NCBI GenBank assembly: GCA_938091935.1
Contig: CALKNV010000001.1
Location: 62,001-126,000 of the forward strand
Source of the DNA: an uncultured Pseudomonadales bacterium
Lineage (GTDB): Bacteria; Pseudomonadota; Gammaproteobacteria; Pseudomonadales; Pseudohongiellaceae
Length of the DNA stretch: 64,000 nucleotides
Reading direction: 5' to 3'
Translations under genes and position numbers: made by a program
The notes under the pieces: generated by a model
What the model was told of the DNA's origin: nothing
What the model saw: only the letters and a program-made list of their open reading frames with translations
Databases searched by the model: none
Part shown: one piece after another, positions 24,571-34,652 of the stretch
Position numbering within the stretch: the stretch's first letter is position 1
Layout: every line of letters starts with the position of its first letter

Positions 24571-27500
24571 CTAACGAGTTCCCAGGTAACTTCTTAGTCT
24601 GGGAGGAAACACACGCTTGGTAAGCATCTGCTGAAACTGCCACTGCTCGTCGGCACTGACTTCCCTGAGAAAATGTGTTTCCCCCGACTCCATCAGGGCA
24701 ATCGGAATACCGCCTCGATACAGCACGCGGTTACTGGCAAGGCGCGGTAACTTTCGATTGGGCATGGTGAGATTAATGAGATTGGCAGGATCTGTAGCCG
24801 CCAGGCAATAGAACGGTGCTGTAGCGGCCGCTTCCCGACTGCGCTTGAATTTTCGCAAGCTGTCGACAGTTTCCGGAAAAGCGAATTGTTCACCCCCTAC
24901 ACCAGCAACAAATCGTCCGCCACGGACTTTGCCTCGGAGCTCCATTTTTCTTAGCGTCACCAGTAGGATACGCCATGGCGGCGCCAAGGTTTCCTTATCA
25001 ATGAGCGCACGAAAAACCACACCCCAACGTTGTAGATAGAGCAACGCCAGGCGCTCGAGTTGTTCTTCGTCCAGCGCATCCCAGCGGGAAGGCTTTTGCT
25101 GCCCAGCCGCCTGCTCGAAAGTATCAAGCAGACTCCAGCGACCCGCATCCTCAACCCCAAACATCGCTTTACGACCCCGACGTTTATGGCTTGTCGGTTT
25201 CTTGTGATTAGGAGTGAGCAGCGCGCGCAGACCGGTGAATGAATCACTGGAAACCTGGCCAAGGCTCACCAACTCGGCCAGCCCTTCTTCCAGCTGGGTT
25301 TTCAGCAGACCGGTCCGACTCTGAACCTGGTCAAAAAAGCTGGCTCCATGTTGTGCCAGATCCGATGCGATACGGGCAGCGCTTGCACTGGGTGCTGCGA
25401 CTTCGCCTTCTCCCAGCTGCGCCTTCGCGAGCGCTTTCCAGATATCCAGATTGGATCGGGCCACCAGACTAATGGGTGTGCTCTTGACCGGCCCAGCATT
25501 GCGTTTTCTCTGCAGCGGCTGGTTTTGCCGACGTTGATTTATCAGTGGCAGCACATAGCGACCCCACATGACCCTGCCACTGATACAGAAGACATCTAAC
25601 CAGTTCGGGTCGTAGTTGGGAATGCGTGCCGGATAGATATCTGACTCCCAGCTAACCGCAGGTGCTGAAATGCCATCGAGCAAATTAAGCATGTTCTGCA
25701 AGCGCGTCTGGCCATCTAAACCCGGTTCAGTGCTTCCATCTGATTGTTGAATCGGAAGTAGCTGCTGATGATCAAACAGATATTCTGTAAAAGTCTCCAG
25801 GGAAACCGGTTTAATTGCCTTGCGATGTTGATCAATGGTGTAGCGATGAATTCGCTGCAGCAGCCTGCGCTCGCACCATTCAATCGCTGCGCTTTCTGCA
25901 GAAAGCATAGCCGCGCCGCTGATTGGAGTGAACTGTCCCTGAAAGGCAAAGCCTTCCACCTCAAGCGCTGTCAGAGCAAAGCTAATGTCAGATTTATCGA
26001 GCTGCAGTTCATCGGCCAGCTGCTCAGCCGTTACCGGCCCAAGGCAGTCCAGTCGCCCACGCACGATTTCACGCAGCGCATCTTCTTTTTCCCAACTCTC
26101 CGCCTGCAGAAATTCTGGTAAAGGTATTGTGGCTAGCTGATCTCCGCATAGCGCAATAAAGCGCGGTAAGTACTCAGTTGCAATCCAGACTGGTTTTTTC
26201 AATTGGCGCAGTAGCACGATCCGGCCACTGTCCACCAAAGCCTGCTGCCAGCGCACGTAATCCCCTTTCTCGAATTCAGCCGTTGTGAGGTAGGCTGCGG
26301 TCATCAGGGCGTCATGAAGTTCCTCTGCATTGCTGATATAGGGCCAGGCTTCGTCCCGCACCCGTTGAATCGCTTCCGCATCCAGTAGACTGAAATCCTT
26401 GGCTTCAGCCGGGTCTGCCCAACTCCGGTTACGTATCGCATTGGTACGACGTTCTTCAAACGGCGCATCATCCAGGAATGCATAGGGTCGCGCATTGATG
26501 ATTTCCTGCGCGAACGGTGACGGCTCACGCAGATCTTTGGCGACAAGCGTCAGCTTATCGTTCTCGATCGCATCAATGAGCTGTTCCAATTCATCAATAT
26601 CCATGGCTTCAGTTAAGCAGTCATGAATAGTCTGATTCACCAGTGGATGATCCGGCACATCCCGTCTGCCGGTGATGTTTTCCTGACAGGCGATTTGATC
26701 CGGAAACACGTGCGCTACCAGATCTTCCGCATCCATGCGTTGAAACTGCGGTGGCACACGTTTGCCATTGCGATTGCGCTGCATAGCCAGGGAACGGGTT
26801 GCATTCCAGCGCCACCTCACCTCAAACATAGGTGCATCCAGCATGGCCTGTATCAAAGTATCACGCACCGTTGCAGTCTGCAGATATCGATAAACTTCAT
26901 CTAACGGGAAGCTGTGCACCGAGCCTAATGAGATAACAATGCTGTCCTCATTAGCTGCAGCTTGCAGCTCAAAGTTGAAGGACTTACAAAAACGTTTACG
27001 CAGAGCCAGCCCCCAGCCCCGATTGAGACGGCTGCCGTAAGGAGAATGAATTACTACATGCATGTCACCAACTTCGTCAAAGAAACGCTCCATGACCACA
27101 GTGTCCCGGGTTGGCATCACACCCAGCGCGTTCATGCCACTCTGCAAATATTCGACCATCTGCACGCTGGCGCTACGAGGCAAGGCAATTGTATCTTCTA
27201 GCCATTGCACTGCAGCGTTTGCCGACTCGTTGATAAGCAGCTCGGCGATCTGATTACGTAATTTTGAAACTGCTTGGGATAGCTCTTGTGTGCGTCCTGG
27301 CCCCTCTCCAAACCAGAATGGAATTGTAGGCTGCATACCCTCCGCATCACGAACCCGCACCTTTAGCCCATCCACACGCAGCAGTTGCCAGGCGTGAGTG
27401 CCGAGAGTAAAGACATCTCCGGGCAGAGCCTCAAGCGCAAAATCCTCATTCAAGGTGCCGACAACAATATCTTCCGGATCCAGCACGACCTGATAATCAA

Positions 27501-29073
27501 ACATGTCAGGGATCGCACCGCCGTTGGTTAGCGAAGTGAGGTTAGAGCCGCGGCGTGCTCGTACCTTGTTATTTATCATATCAAGATGCAGATGAGTGCC
27601 ACGTCTCCCTCTTCGAGTCGTATATCCTTCAGCGAGCATTTTTACCAGTGTGTCAAACTCTTCACGGGCCAGGTCACGATAGGGATAAGCGTTGGCAAAA
27701 AGCTGGAAGAGCTGATCCATATCCCAACCAAGAAAATCCTGGTCGCCATCACCTGCTATCACTGGCGATGACACCTCGGCAACAATTTGCTGGGCGAGAA
27801 TATCTGCAGGTTTCTCTGGCATGATAATCCGATCCAGCTCACCCTCCCTGATGCCTTGCAGCAATGCGCTGGCTTCCACCAAGTCATCACGCGTAAGGGG
27901 AAACAGAATCCCCTTGGGGGTTCCGTGCACGGAGTGACCGCTGCGGCCGACACGCTGCAGGAAAGTTGCAATACTTTTTGGAGAGGAAAACTGCACCACC
28001 AGATCTACCGACCCGATATCGATGCCGAGTTCCATTGAAGCGGTCGCCACCAGCACCTTCAGGTCGCCAGCCTTTAAGCGCTGTTCGGCGTTGTGACGAT
28101 GATCTTTACTCATGCTGCCATGGTGCGAGCACACGCAGCCTTCACCCAACCGATCACTCAAGGCCAGAGCCAGGCGCTCCGAGAGTCTGCGAGTGTTTAC
28201 AAAAATCAGCGTCGTCTCGTGGCTATTAATCAGCGTCACGAGCCGCTCATAAAGCTCCTCCCAGACCTCATTACTCATCAGGGCGCTCAGTGGTGAACCA
28301 GGCACTTCGATGCGTAGATCCAGCTTGCGCCGGAATCCAGAGTCGACGATTTCACAGTCTACTGAATCATCGCTACAGTTAGAATTACCAACCAGGTAGC
28401 GCGCCACCATGTCGATAGGCTTCTGGGTTGCAGACAGGCCAATGCGCTGCAGATGCTGGCCGCTGCAGCTAAAACAAAGTTGCTGCAGTCGCTCAATCGA
28501 TAGGGCCAGGTGTGACCCGCGCTTGTCTCCCAGCATGGCATGGATCTCATCCACGATGACCGAGGACACAGTTGCCAACATTTTGCGGCCACTGGCGCTG
28601 GTGAGCAGCAGATACAGCGACTCCGGCGTCGTTACCAGGATATGGGGCGGGTTCTTCGCCATCTTCTGCCGCTCATTAGCGGGCGTGTCGCCTGTTCGCA
28701 CCCCAATTCTAATATCCACCGGTGGCAGCCCCAGCAAATGCAGTTGCTCAGCAATGCCATCCAGCGGCATATCCAGATTCTTGTGAATGTCGTTACTCAG
28801 CGCTTTGAGGGGTGAGACATAGAGAACATGGACACCGTCCTCCAGCTGGTTGTGCAGCCCTTTATGAAGTAGCTCATCAATGGCGCCGTAAAATGCGGCC
28901 AGCGTCTTACCGCTGCCGGTAGGGGCCGAAATCAGGGTGTGGCGCCCGGCTTTAATAGCAGGCCAGGCCTGGGCTTGGGCCGGCGTGGGCTCGCCAAACC
29001 TGGCACTGAACCAGTTCCGGCAGGCCGGATGGAACTGGCTGAGAGCCTCTATTTGTGCCTGATCCTGAGTCAA
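24571..29073 (-). CDS. lhr: Lhr-type large ATP-dependent helicase
   Basis: At 1500 residues it is close to E. coli Lhr (1538). The N-terminal SF2 helicase core shows ISAPTGSGKTLAAFYGAI (motif I), ILVTTPESLYLLL (Ib), VIVDEIHAMLGDKRGSHLAL (DEIH motif II), IGLSATQKP (III), VATASMELGIDIGSVDLVV and LQRVGRSGHSVHGTPKG (VI). A winged-helix and beta-barrel region and a long C-terminal extension follow, as in full-length Lhr. These 3'-5' translocases act in DNA repair. A LexA box sits 20 bases upstream of the start, so it is probably SOS-controlled. The ATG start fits the usual N-terminus. Confidence 0.93.
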   Translation of the reverse strand: MTQDQAQIEALSQFHPACRNWFSARFGEPTPAQAQAWPAIKAGRHTLISAPTGSGKTLAAFYGAIDELLHKGLHNQLEDGVHVLYVSPLKALSNDIHKNLDMPLDGIAEQLHLLGLPPVDIRIGVRTGDTPANERQKMAKNPPHILVTTPESLYLLLTSASGRKMLATVSSVIVDEIHAMLGDKRGSHLALSIERLQQLCFSCSGQHLQRIGLSATQKPIDMVARYLVGNSNCSDDSVDCEIVDSGFRRKLDLRIEVPGSPLSALMSNEVWEELYERLVTLINSHETTLIFVNTRRLSERLALALSDRLGEGCVCSHHGSMSKDHRHNAEQRLKAGDLKVLVATASMELGIDIGSVDLVVQFSSPKSIATFLQRVGRSGHSVHGTPKGILFPLTRDDLVEASALLQGIREGELDRIIMPEKPADILAQQIVAEVSSPVIAGDGDQDFLGWDMDQLFQLFANAYPYRDLAREEFDTLVKMLAEGYTTRRGRRGTHLHLDMINNKVRARRGSNLTSLTNGGAIPDMFDYQVVLDPEDIVVGTLNEDFALEALPGDVFTLGTHAWQLLRVDGLKVRVRDAEGMQPTIPFWFGEGPGRTQELSQAVSKLRNQIAELLINESANAAVQWLEDTIALPRSASVQMVEYLQSGMNALGVMPTRDTVVMERFFDEVGDMHVVIHSPYGSRLNRGWGLALRKRFCKSFNFELQAAANEDSIVISLGSVHSFPLDEVYRYLQTATVRDTLIQAMLDAPMFEVRWRWNATRSLAMQRNRNGKRVPPQFQRMDAEDLVAHVFPDQIACQENITGRRDVPDHPLVNQTIHDCLTEAMDIDELEQLIDAIENDKLTLVAKDLREPSPFAQEIINARPYAFLDDAPFEERRTNAIRNRSWADPAEAKDFSLLDAEAIQRVRDEAWPYISNAEELHDALMTAAYLTTAEFEKGDYVRWQQALVDSGRIVLLRQLKKPVWIATEYLPRFIALCGDQLATIPLPEFLQAESWEKEDALREIVRGRLDCLGPVTAEQLADELQLDKSDISFALTALEVEGFAFQGQFTPISGAAMLSAESAAIEWCERRLLQRIHRYTIDQHRKAIKPVSLETFTEYLFDHQQLLPIQQSDGSTEPGLDGQTRLQNMLNLLDGISAPAVSWESDIYPARIPNYDPNWLDVFCISGRVMWGRYVLPLINQRRQNQPLQRKRNAGPVKSTPISLVARSNLDIWKALAKAQLGEGEVAAPSASAARIASDLAQHGASFFDQVQSRTGLLKTQLEEGLAELVSLGQVSSDSFTGLRALLTPNHKKPTSHKRRGRKAMFGVEDAGRWSLLDTFEQAAGQQKPSRWDALDEEQLERLALLYLQRWGVVFRALIDKETLAPPWRILLVTLRKMELRGKVRGGRFVAGVGGEQFAFPETVDSLRKFKRSREAAATAPFYCLAATDPANLINLTMPNRKLPRLASNRVLYRGGIPIALMESGETHFLREVSADEQWQFQQMLTKRVFPPRLRSYLGTR

Positions 29074-29092
29074 GAAGTCGTTCCGCTATTCA

Positions 29093-29108
29093 CTGTACAA
29101 ACGTACAG
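29093..29108 (-). promoter_or_regulatory. LexA (SOS) box upstream of lhr
   Basis: CTGTACAAACGTACAG is an exact CTGT-N8-ACAG palindrome of the gammaproteobacterial SOS-box type. It lies 20-35 bases before the lhr ATG, where it could block transcription. lepB begins about 190 bases away on the other strand and is less likely to be the target. Confidence 0.7.
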
Positions 29109-29300
29109 GGTATTGAAGGGGGCAAAGGTTTTCAAGCGATGTGCAACAAGAGCGGCCAAATTCACCGACTTGCTGTGTCACTGCACACCCCAAATGAATC
29201 AAGAATTTTTGGGATGACGATTCAGCGCTGCGCTAGCTCGAATTGACAAGCAGCGGCGCGCTGGCTAAGTTTATAGCAAGGTTTTTGTCGTAAGAAGTCT

Positions 29301-29996
29301 ATGGAAGAGTTAAAGCAAGCCAATTTACCTACTCGGGTTCGTGCCCGTTTTCGGTCTTTCTGGCTCGAGAATCGCCAGTTTTTCCTGCTCCTCACTTGTA
29401 TCGTGTTTTTCAAAAGTGCAATCGCAGACTTGAGCTCGATCTCTGGCGCGTCCATGCTTCCGACCTTGTTGGACGGCGATAAAGTGTGGGTCAACAAGCT
29501 CGCCTACGACGTAAAAATCCCCTTCACGGAAATCTCTCTGGCCGAAGTCTCAGACCCGGACCGGGGCGATATCGTCATCATCGACTCGAAACGCGCAGGC
29601 AAGCGTCTGGTGAAGCGCATTGTTGGCGTGCCAGGCGATACCATCTACATGCAGAACAATACTCTGGTTATAAATGGTGTTCCGGCCAATTATGAAGTTC
29701 TGTCCCGTGACGCTGAATCCATTATCATTCAGGAAGAGTTGCCCGATGGCGCCCATCAGGCAAGACTCTCCAGCCGCTATGTCAATCGCTCCAGCCGCAG
29801 CTATGGCCCAACCGTGGTGCCGGCAGACCAGTACTTCGTGCTGGGGGACAACCGCGACAACAGCGCTGACAGCAGAATTTACAGCTTCATACCCCGCGGC
29901 GAGATAATTGGGCGCTCCAGTTCGGTGGTGTTCTCCCTGGACAGCCATAATAACTACCTGCCTCGTGGCGAACGCTTCCTGGCGGAGCTTGAGTAA
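29301..29996 (+). CDS. lepB: Signal peptidase I
   Basis: The 231-residue protein has one N-terminal transmembrane segment (FFLLLTCIVFFKSAIAD). It carries the S26 motifs: the catalytic Ser in SISGASMLPTLLDGD, the catalytic Lys in KRLVKRIVGVPGDTIYM, and YFVLGDNRDNSADSR. It cleaves signal peptides at the periplasmic face of the inner membrane. It is shorter than E. coli LepB (324) and lacks the second membrane segment and the large insertion. It is not beside lepA or rnc, so it may be an extra copy. Confidence 0.92.
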   Translation: MEELKQANLPTRVRARFRSFWLENRQFFLLLTCIVFFKSAIADLSSISGASMLPTLLDGDKVWVNKLAYDVKIPFTEISLAEVSDPDRGDIVIIDSKRAGKRLVKRIVGVPGDTIYMQNNTLVINGVPANYEVLSRDAESIIIQEELPDGAHQARLSSRYVNRSSRSYGPTVVPADQYFVLGDNRDNSADSRIYSFIPRGEIIGRSSSVVFSLDSHNNYLPRGERFLAELE

Positions 29997-30117
29997 CTTT
30001 CTTCAAATATTTCTCTCTTCTGCTGTAAGAAATCCCCCACTTGTCCGGTATTATTAACTGCGCGTTGCGCAATTCGTTATACGGATAAACCAAGCGGTGT
30101 CCCCGCAAGGAAAACTG

Positions 30118-30708
30118 ATGACAAAAAATAGGATTACTGGCACAGGCCTGCCCGGCAGATCACTGCTGGCTCTGGTTCTGTTGGCTGTTCTTCAGGTGTC
30201 GTTGGCACAGGATTATGTCTGGGCACCAGACTTTCCTGTTGGCTCCGCGCTACCTGAGGTTGTGGCTTTAGATCAGAATGGCGAACTGCGTCGCTTCGAT
30301 GATCTAAAAGGTGAGAACGGCATGCTGTTTATGCTCAGCCGTTCTTTTGACTGGTGACCATTCTGTAAAGCTCAGCTCGTGCAGCTGACAGATATTGCAG
30401 ACCAGTTTGAAGCCATGGGCATTTCCGTGGTTGCCATGACATTCGATTCGGTTGAAATGCTGAAGAGCGTCGAAGAAGATCAGGGAATTGAATTTACGCT
30501 GCTTCACGACGAGGACATCACCCACGTTAACCGCCTGGGCATCCTCAATGACATAGATTTTGAGCCTGACCATAGATTTTATGGCGTGCCGCATCCGGGT
30601 ATATTTCTAGTTGATCCTGATGGCACCATTCAGGCGAAATTTGCCGAGGAGGGCTACCGAACCCGACCCGATTTTGCCAATGTGCTGGAAGCAGCGGCAG
30701 AACTCTAA
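30118..30708 (+). CDS. Secreted peroxiredoxin/redoxin-like selenoprotein (UGA = Sec80)
   Basis: The track splits this into two ORFs at TGA 30355-30357, but one frame reads through to 196 residues. A signal peptide (SLLALVLLAVLQVSLAQD, cleavage about residue 30) is followed by a thioredoxin-fold AhpC/TSA-like domain. The active site is FDW-U-PFCKAQL, so the UGA falls exactly on the attacking Cys of a CxxC motif, with Cys83 as partner. Downstream the family pattern continues: TFDSVEMLKSVEE, HPGIFLVDPDGTIQAKF. A SECIS-like hairpin starts five bases after the UGA. Coding quality is equal on both sides, which argues against a pseudogene. It should act in the periplasm as a peroxidase or thiol oxidoreductase. 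selABCD are not in the window. Confidence 0.85.
30362..30392 (+). promoter_or_regulatory. Bacterial SECIS-like hairpin
   Basis: The apical stem UCAGCU/AGCUGA (six bp) closes the loop CGUGC, which contains the GU expected by SelB, about 23 bases after the UGA. A lower stem UCUG/CAGA adds length, with an asymmetric bulge between the two. Position and loop fit bacterial SECIS elements. Confidence 0.65.
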
Positions 30709-30720
30709 AGCCCTAAACAG

Positions 30721-30762
30721 CATTAAAAAAGCAGGTAGTGAAAGCTACCCGCTTTTTTAATG
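30721..30762 (+). terminator. Rho-independent terminator after the selenoprotein gene
   Basis: A long stem (CATTAAAAAAGC.GGTAG / CTACC.GCTTTTTTAATG) encloses a six-base loop. The A/T-rich arms make it usable on either strand. Confidence 0.85.
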
Positions 30763-30922
30763 CCACGACAGTTAAGGCTAAAGCCGGGAGTGCGACATGC
30801 CCCGTTATTTGCTCCTCTCAAGGCAGCGGCTCTGCTTGCATTTAAGTATTTGCCAAATTGTCGTCTAATAGCACTACAATAACTAATTAAATAGTCAGTA
30901 CCTGCCCCGGTACCTACATCCA

Positions 30923-33181
30923 GTGCTTCCTACTTTGTTATGCTTAAATTCGCTCAGGCGAAATCGACGCCTTGTAGCCTGTGCGATGGCTCTGTTTTTG
31001 TTTGGGTGTCTTTCCATCACACCGGTACTCGCCCAGTCGCGGTTTGAGATTCCCCGTATCACGTCAGCCCCTACTATCGATGGTGAGGTACAGGGTAGTG
31101 AATGGCAGCAAGCCCTATCCATAGAAATCAATATTGAGACTGAACCGGGTGAGAATACAGCTGCCCCGGTGACAACCGAAGGGCTGGTCATGGAGGACGG
31201 CGAAACGCTATATGTCGCGTTTATCGCTCAGGATCCTGACCCAGACCAGATTCGCGCATTTTATCGCGACCGCGACTTGCTCTGGGACGATGACTGGGTT
31301 GCTGTAATACTGGACACCTTTAATGATGAACGCCGAGCCTTCGAGTTTTACACTAACCCCGTTGGTGTCCAGGCGGATGATATTTGGGACGACGTGAATC
31401 AGCGCGCCGACGAAGCCTGGAATGCAATCTGGGATAGCGCAGGCCAAATTACCGATTTTGGATACACGGTAGAAATGGCAATACCACTCAAGCAATTGCG
31501 GTTCACGCCTCAGCAAGGCTCGCAGACCTGGGGCATTAACCTGCGGCGCTACTACCCACGCGATCGCGAAACACAGCTTTCAGACATCCCCATAGATCGA
31601 AACGTGTCGTGCTACCTGTGCCAGGTAGCAAAAGCCAGTGGCTTTGCTGAGCTGGAACCCAGCATGAACCTGATTCTCATTCCTACTCTTGTCGCAGCTG
31701 CCAACGAGACTCGCGATCCGGATAACGGAAAATGGATTAGTGGAGGCATCGACCCCCAGGCCAGTTTCGATGTGCGCTGGGGAATTACGCAAGACACCTA
31801 TCTTAACGCGACCATTAATCCAGATTTTTCCCAGGTAGAAGCGGACGTTGCGCAACTGGATATTAACCAGACTTTTAGCCTGTTCTTCCCTGAGCGACGC
31901 ACATTTTTTCTCGACGGTGCTGATTACTTCGACACTTTCCGTAACCTGGTTTACACCCGCAATATTGCTAACCCAGACTACGGCGCCAAGATTACCGGCA
32001 AAAATGGGCCACACACTTTCGGCCTATTAGCGGCAAATGATGAGACTACCAGCTTTATCATCCCGCGCAGCCTGAGCTCACGTATTGCCAGTCTGGGTGA
32101 GCAGAAGAGCGACGTCGCCATCGCGCGCTACCGCTATGACATATTCCAGAATTCGACCGTAGGTGCCCTGGTAACAAACCGGGAAGGTGATGGTTATAGC
32201 AACCGGGTAAGCAGCCTCGATGCAACCCTGCGCCCCACTGAGCAGGACACGATCTATATTCAGGCCATGCACTCCGAGTCGGAGTACCCCCTGCAAATCC
32301 AGGAACGTTTCAACCAGGCGGCAAATCTCAGCGATTCCAGCACCGTCATTGAATACCAGCATAACGATAGAAATTGGGACTGGCGCTTCGGTCACTACGA
32401 CTGGGGTGAGGACTTCAGGGCCGATCTCGGTTTTATCAATCGCGTTGACTACATCTACCAGGTTGCCACGGTCGGACATACCTGGTGGTGGGGTGGCGAC
32501 AGCTTCTTCAATCGCATTCGTTTCGCCGCAGATTATGATCGCACTGAAGATCAATCAGGTTTGTTGCTGGAAGAAGAAACCGAGTTCTTCCTCAACATGA
32601 ATGGACCGCTTCAGTCTTCGCTGTTCGGCTTGTTTGGCGGCAGCAAGACCTACTGGAATGGCCAGTATTTTGATGAGCAGTTCAACAATCTAAACCTCAG
32701 TTTCGTGCCCCTGCCAAACCTGCAAATAGGCATCAATATGCGGGTCGAGGACGTTGTAGATTTTGCCAATACCCGGCTCGGGCACTCCAGACGCTTTCGT
32801 CCTGAAATCCGCTATCAGTTCGGGCGCCACCTGCAGCTGGACCTGGAGCACACGATTCAGAATTTTGACGTGGATGGAGGCCGCCTGTTTACGGCGAATC
32901 TGACCAACTTCCGCACCACCTATCAGTTTAATAACCGTAGTTTCCTTCGTGTCATCGTGCAGTTGGATGATCGCGAACGTGATCGAGATCTCTACACATT
33001 CCCGGTGGACAGTGTTAGTAAAGAGCTGACCACCCAACTCCTTTACAGCTACCGGGTCAATGCAGCCACGCGCTTCTTCGTGGGCTACTCTGACGCTGGC
33101 TTTCAGGACGACAGCCAGGACTCAATCTACCGGACCAACCGCAGCTTTTTCGCCAAGTTCAGCTACGCCTGGCAACCCTGA
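30923..33181 (+). CDS. DUF5916 outer-membrane protein with N-terminal CBM9-like domain
   Basis: The 752-residue protein has a signal peptide (LVACAMALFLFGCLSITPVLAQ). A CBM9-like domain spans about residues 40-230 (ITSAPTIDGEVQGSEWQQAL, LYVAFIAQDPDPDQIRAFY, FEFYTNPVGVQADDIWDD). A DUF5916 beta-barrel region follows, with NATINPDFSQVEADVAQLD and FFPERRTFFLDGADYFDTF and alternating aromatic strands to the C-terminus FAKFSYAWQP. Proteins of this type are common in marine bacteria, often near peptidase or glycan-use genes. No partner is evident here. The start is GTG 30923, and ATG 30986 would shorten the signal peptide. Confidence 0.82.
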   Translation: MLPTLLCLNSLRRNRRLVACAMALFLFGCLSITPVLAQSRFEIPRITSAPTIDGEVQGSEWQQALSIEINIETEPGENTAAPVTTEGLVMEDGETLYVAFIAQDPDPDQIRAFYRDRDLLWDDDWVAVILDTFNDERRAFEFYTNPVGVQADDIWDDVNQRADEAWNAIWDSAGQITDFGYTVEMAIPLKQLRFTPQQGSQTWGINLRRYYPRDRETQLSDIPIDRNVSCYLCQVAKASGFAELEPSMNLILIPTLVAAANETRDPDNGKWISGGIDPQASFDVRWGITQDTYLNATINPDFSQVEADVAQLDINQTFSLFFPERRTFFLDGADYFDTFRNLVYTRNIANPDYGAKITGKNGPHTFGLLAANDETTSFIIPRSLSSRIASLGEQKSDVAIARYRYDIFQNSTVGALVTNREGDGYSNRVSSLDATLRPTEQDTIYIQAMHSESEYPLQIQERFNQAANLSDSSTVIEYQHNDRNWDWRFGHYDWGEDFRADLGFINRVDYIYQVATVGHTWWWGGDSFFNRIRFAADYDRTEDQSGLLLEEETEFFLNMNGPLQSSLFGLFGGSKTYWNGQYFDEQFNNLNLSFVPLPNLQIGINMRVEDVVDFANTRLGHSRRFRPEIRYQFGRHLQLDLEHTIQNFDVDGGRLFTANLTNFRTTYQFNNRSFLRVIVQLDDRERDRDLYTFPVDSVSKELTTQLLYSYRVNAATRFFVGYSDAGFQDDSQDSIYRTNRSFFAKFSYAWQP

Positions 33182-33517
33182 GCTCGCCGACTTACTTTAA
33201 CTATAGCAAGTTGCAGTTTTCCTCGACTTTGGGCAAACCTTCTCGTGTGCCAACTGTCGAAGCTAACAAGAAATTATGCCGGGCATCGACGCAAAAACCA
33301 TCATTCAATCGCTGAATAATCTTTTTAGCGGTGACCCTGAGCAGAGTCAGCTCGAAAACGCCCTCAAAATCCCTCGCAACGGTGCCCATAGTGAAGCCAA
33401 GGAAGTCCCGCAAGACTTCGTTTTCTGACTAGCCCGACAGTCAAGCCCAAAGCTGTCATTGGCGTCGAGGGCCGGGTAAAATGCCGTTTCCTTTTCAATA
33501 ACCAGAAGTAGGCAGCT
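33182..33517. other. 336-base gap before gcvT, with one possible small ORF
   Basis: The only candidate is a 50-codon frame at 33276-33428 on the + strand (MPGIDAKTIIQSLNNLFSGD...), with no convincing ribosome binding site and no recognised family. I looked for the glycine-riboswitch core that precedes gcv operons in some relatives and did not find it. Nothing else is evident. Confidence 0.4.
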
Positions 33518-34606
33518 TTGGGACAACGTACCCCCCTCTATCAGAAACACCTGGACGCAGGCGCGAAAATCGTCGATTTCGCGGGCTGGGATATGCCCAT
33601 AAATTATGGATCTCAGATCGAAGAACATAACCAGGTCCGCACCGCGGCCGGTGTCTTCGATGTTTCCCACATGACAGTGGTCGACGTGACGGGTAATGAC
33701 GCCCGTAACTATTTACGCCATCTGCTGGCCAATGATGTTGCCAAGCTCGATGAGGTAGGGCGCGCGCTTTACAGCGCGATGCTCAAACCTGACGGCGGCG
33801 TTATTGATGATCTGATTGTGTATCGCACGAGTTTTGGCTATCGCGTAGTGGTGAACTGCGCGACCCGGGATAAAGACCTCGCCTGGATGCGGCAACAGAC
33901 CGCGGATTTTGAGGTGACAGTGAACGAGCGGCCGGAGCTGGCGATACTTGCCGTCCATGGCCCTCTCTCGCTTGAAAAGGTCATTGGGCTGCTGGATGCG
34001 AACAAAGCAGAAACCGTAGGCACACTCAAAAATTTCCGCGGTGCAGAGCTGGGAGACTGGTTCATTGCGCGCACCGGCTATACCGGCGAAAAAGGTCTGG
34101 AATTCATTTTGCCGGCTGCCGATGCGCCTGCCCTCTGGGATCAACTCCTTGCGGTGGACATCAAGCCAGTTGGACTCGGCGCCAGGGATACACTGCGGCT
34201 CGAGGCCGGCATGAATCTCTATGGCCAGGATATGGATGAAACCACTTCACCAATCGTCTCAAACATGGTCCAGACCATTGCCTGGGAACCAGAAGACCGC
34301 AATTTCATTGGTCGAGCGGCGGTTGCCGAACAGCTTAAACAGCAGGTACAGGCCGCTCTGCCAGAGCTTACCGGCCTGGTTCTGGAAGAACGTGGCGTAC
34401 TGCGTTCGGGCCAGAAAGTAACGACGGACAAAGGCGAAGGCGTCATCACCAGTGGCAGCTTTTCACCCACATTGAAGCATTCAATTGCATTAGCTAGAAT
34501 CCCGGTAAATAGCACTTCCTGCGAGGTTGAGCTGCGAGGCAAGCCTACTCCCGTGAGAATCGTGCAGCCCAATTTCGTTCGCTTCGGCAAGAAAGTATTC
34601 GAATAA
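33518..34606 (+). CDS. gcvT: Glycine cleavage system T protein (aminomethyltransferase)
   Basis: The 362-residue protein begins [20 protein letters not shown], then [20 protein letters not shown] and GVFDVSHM, all typical of GcvT. The C-terminal barrel has [19 protein letters not shown] with the catalytic Asp of the DTLR segment. It releases ammonia from the aminomethyl-lipoyl H protein and forms methylene-tetrahydrofolate. The start must be the TTG at 33518, because an in-frame TAG lies seven bases upstream and the family N-terminus begins here. It leads gcvT-gcvH-gcvP. Confidence 0.95.
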   Translation: MGQRTPLYQKHLDAGAKIVDFAGWDMPINYGSQIEEHNQVRTAAGVFDVSHMTVVDVTGNDARNYLRHLLANDVAKLDEVGRALYSAMLKPDGGVIDDLIVYRTSFGYRVVVNCATRDKDLAWMRQQTADFEVTVNERPELAILAVHGPLSLEKVIGLLDANKAETVGTLKNFRGAELGDWFIARTGYTGEKGLEFILPAADAPALWDQLLAVDIKPVGLGARDTLRLEAGMNLYGQDMDETTSPIVSNMVQTIAWEPEDRNFIGRAAVAEQLKQQVQAALPELTGLVLEERGVLRSGQKVTTDKGEGVITSGSFSPTLKHSIALARIPVNSTSCEVELRGKPTPVRIVQPNFVRFGKKVFE

Positions 34607-34652
34607 TCCGGCACACTGTCACAGCAGGCGCCCCATTTCAGAGGACTCCCCA

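Noticed and set aside
33182-33517. Glycine riboswitch before gcvT
   Set aside because: The conserved glycine-aptamer core sequences are absent from the gap.
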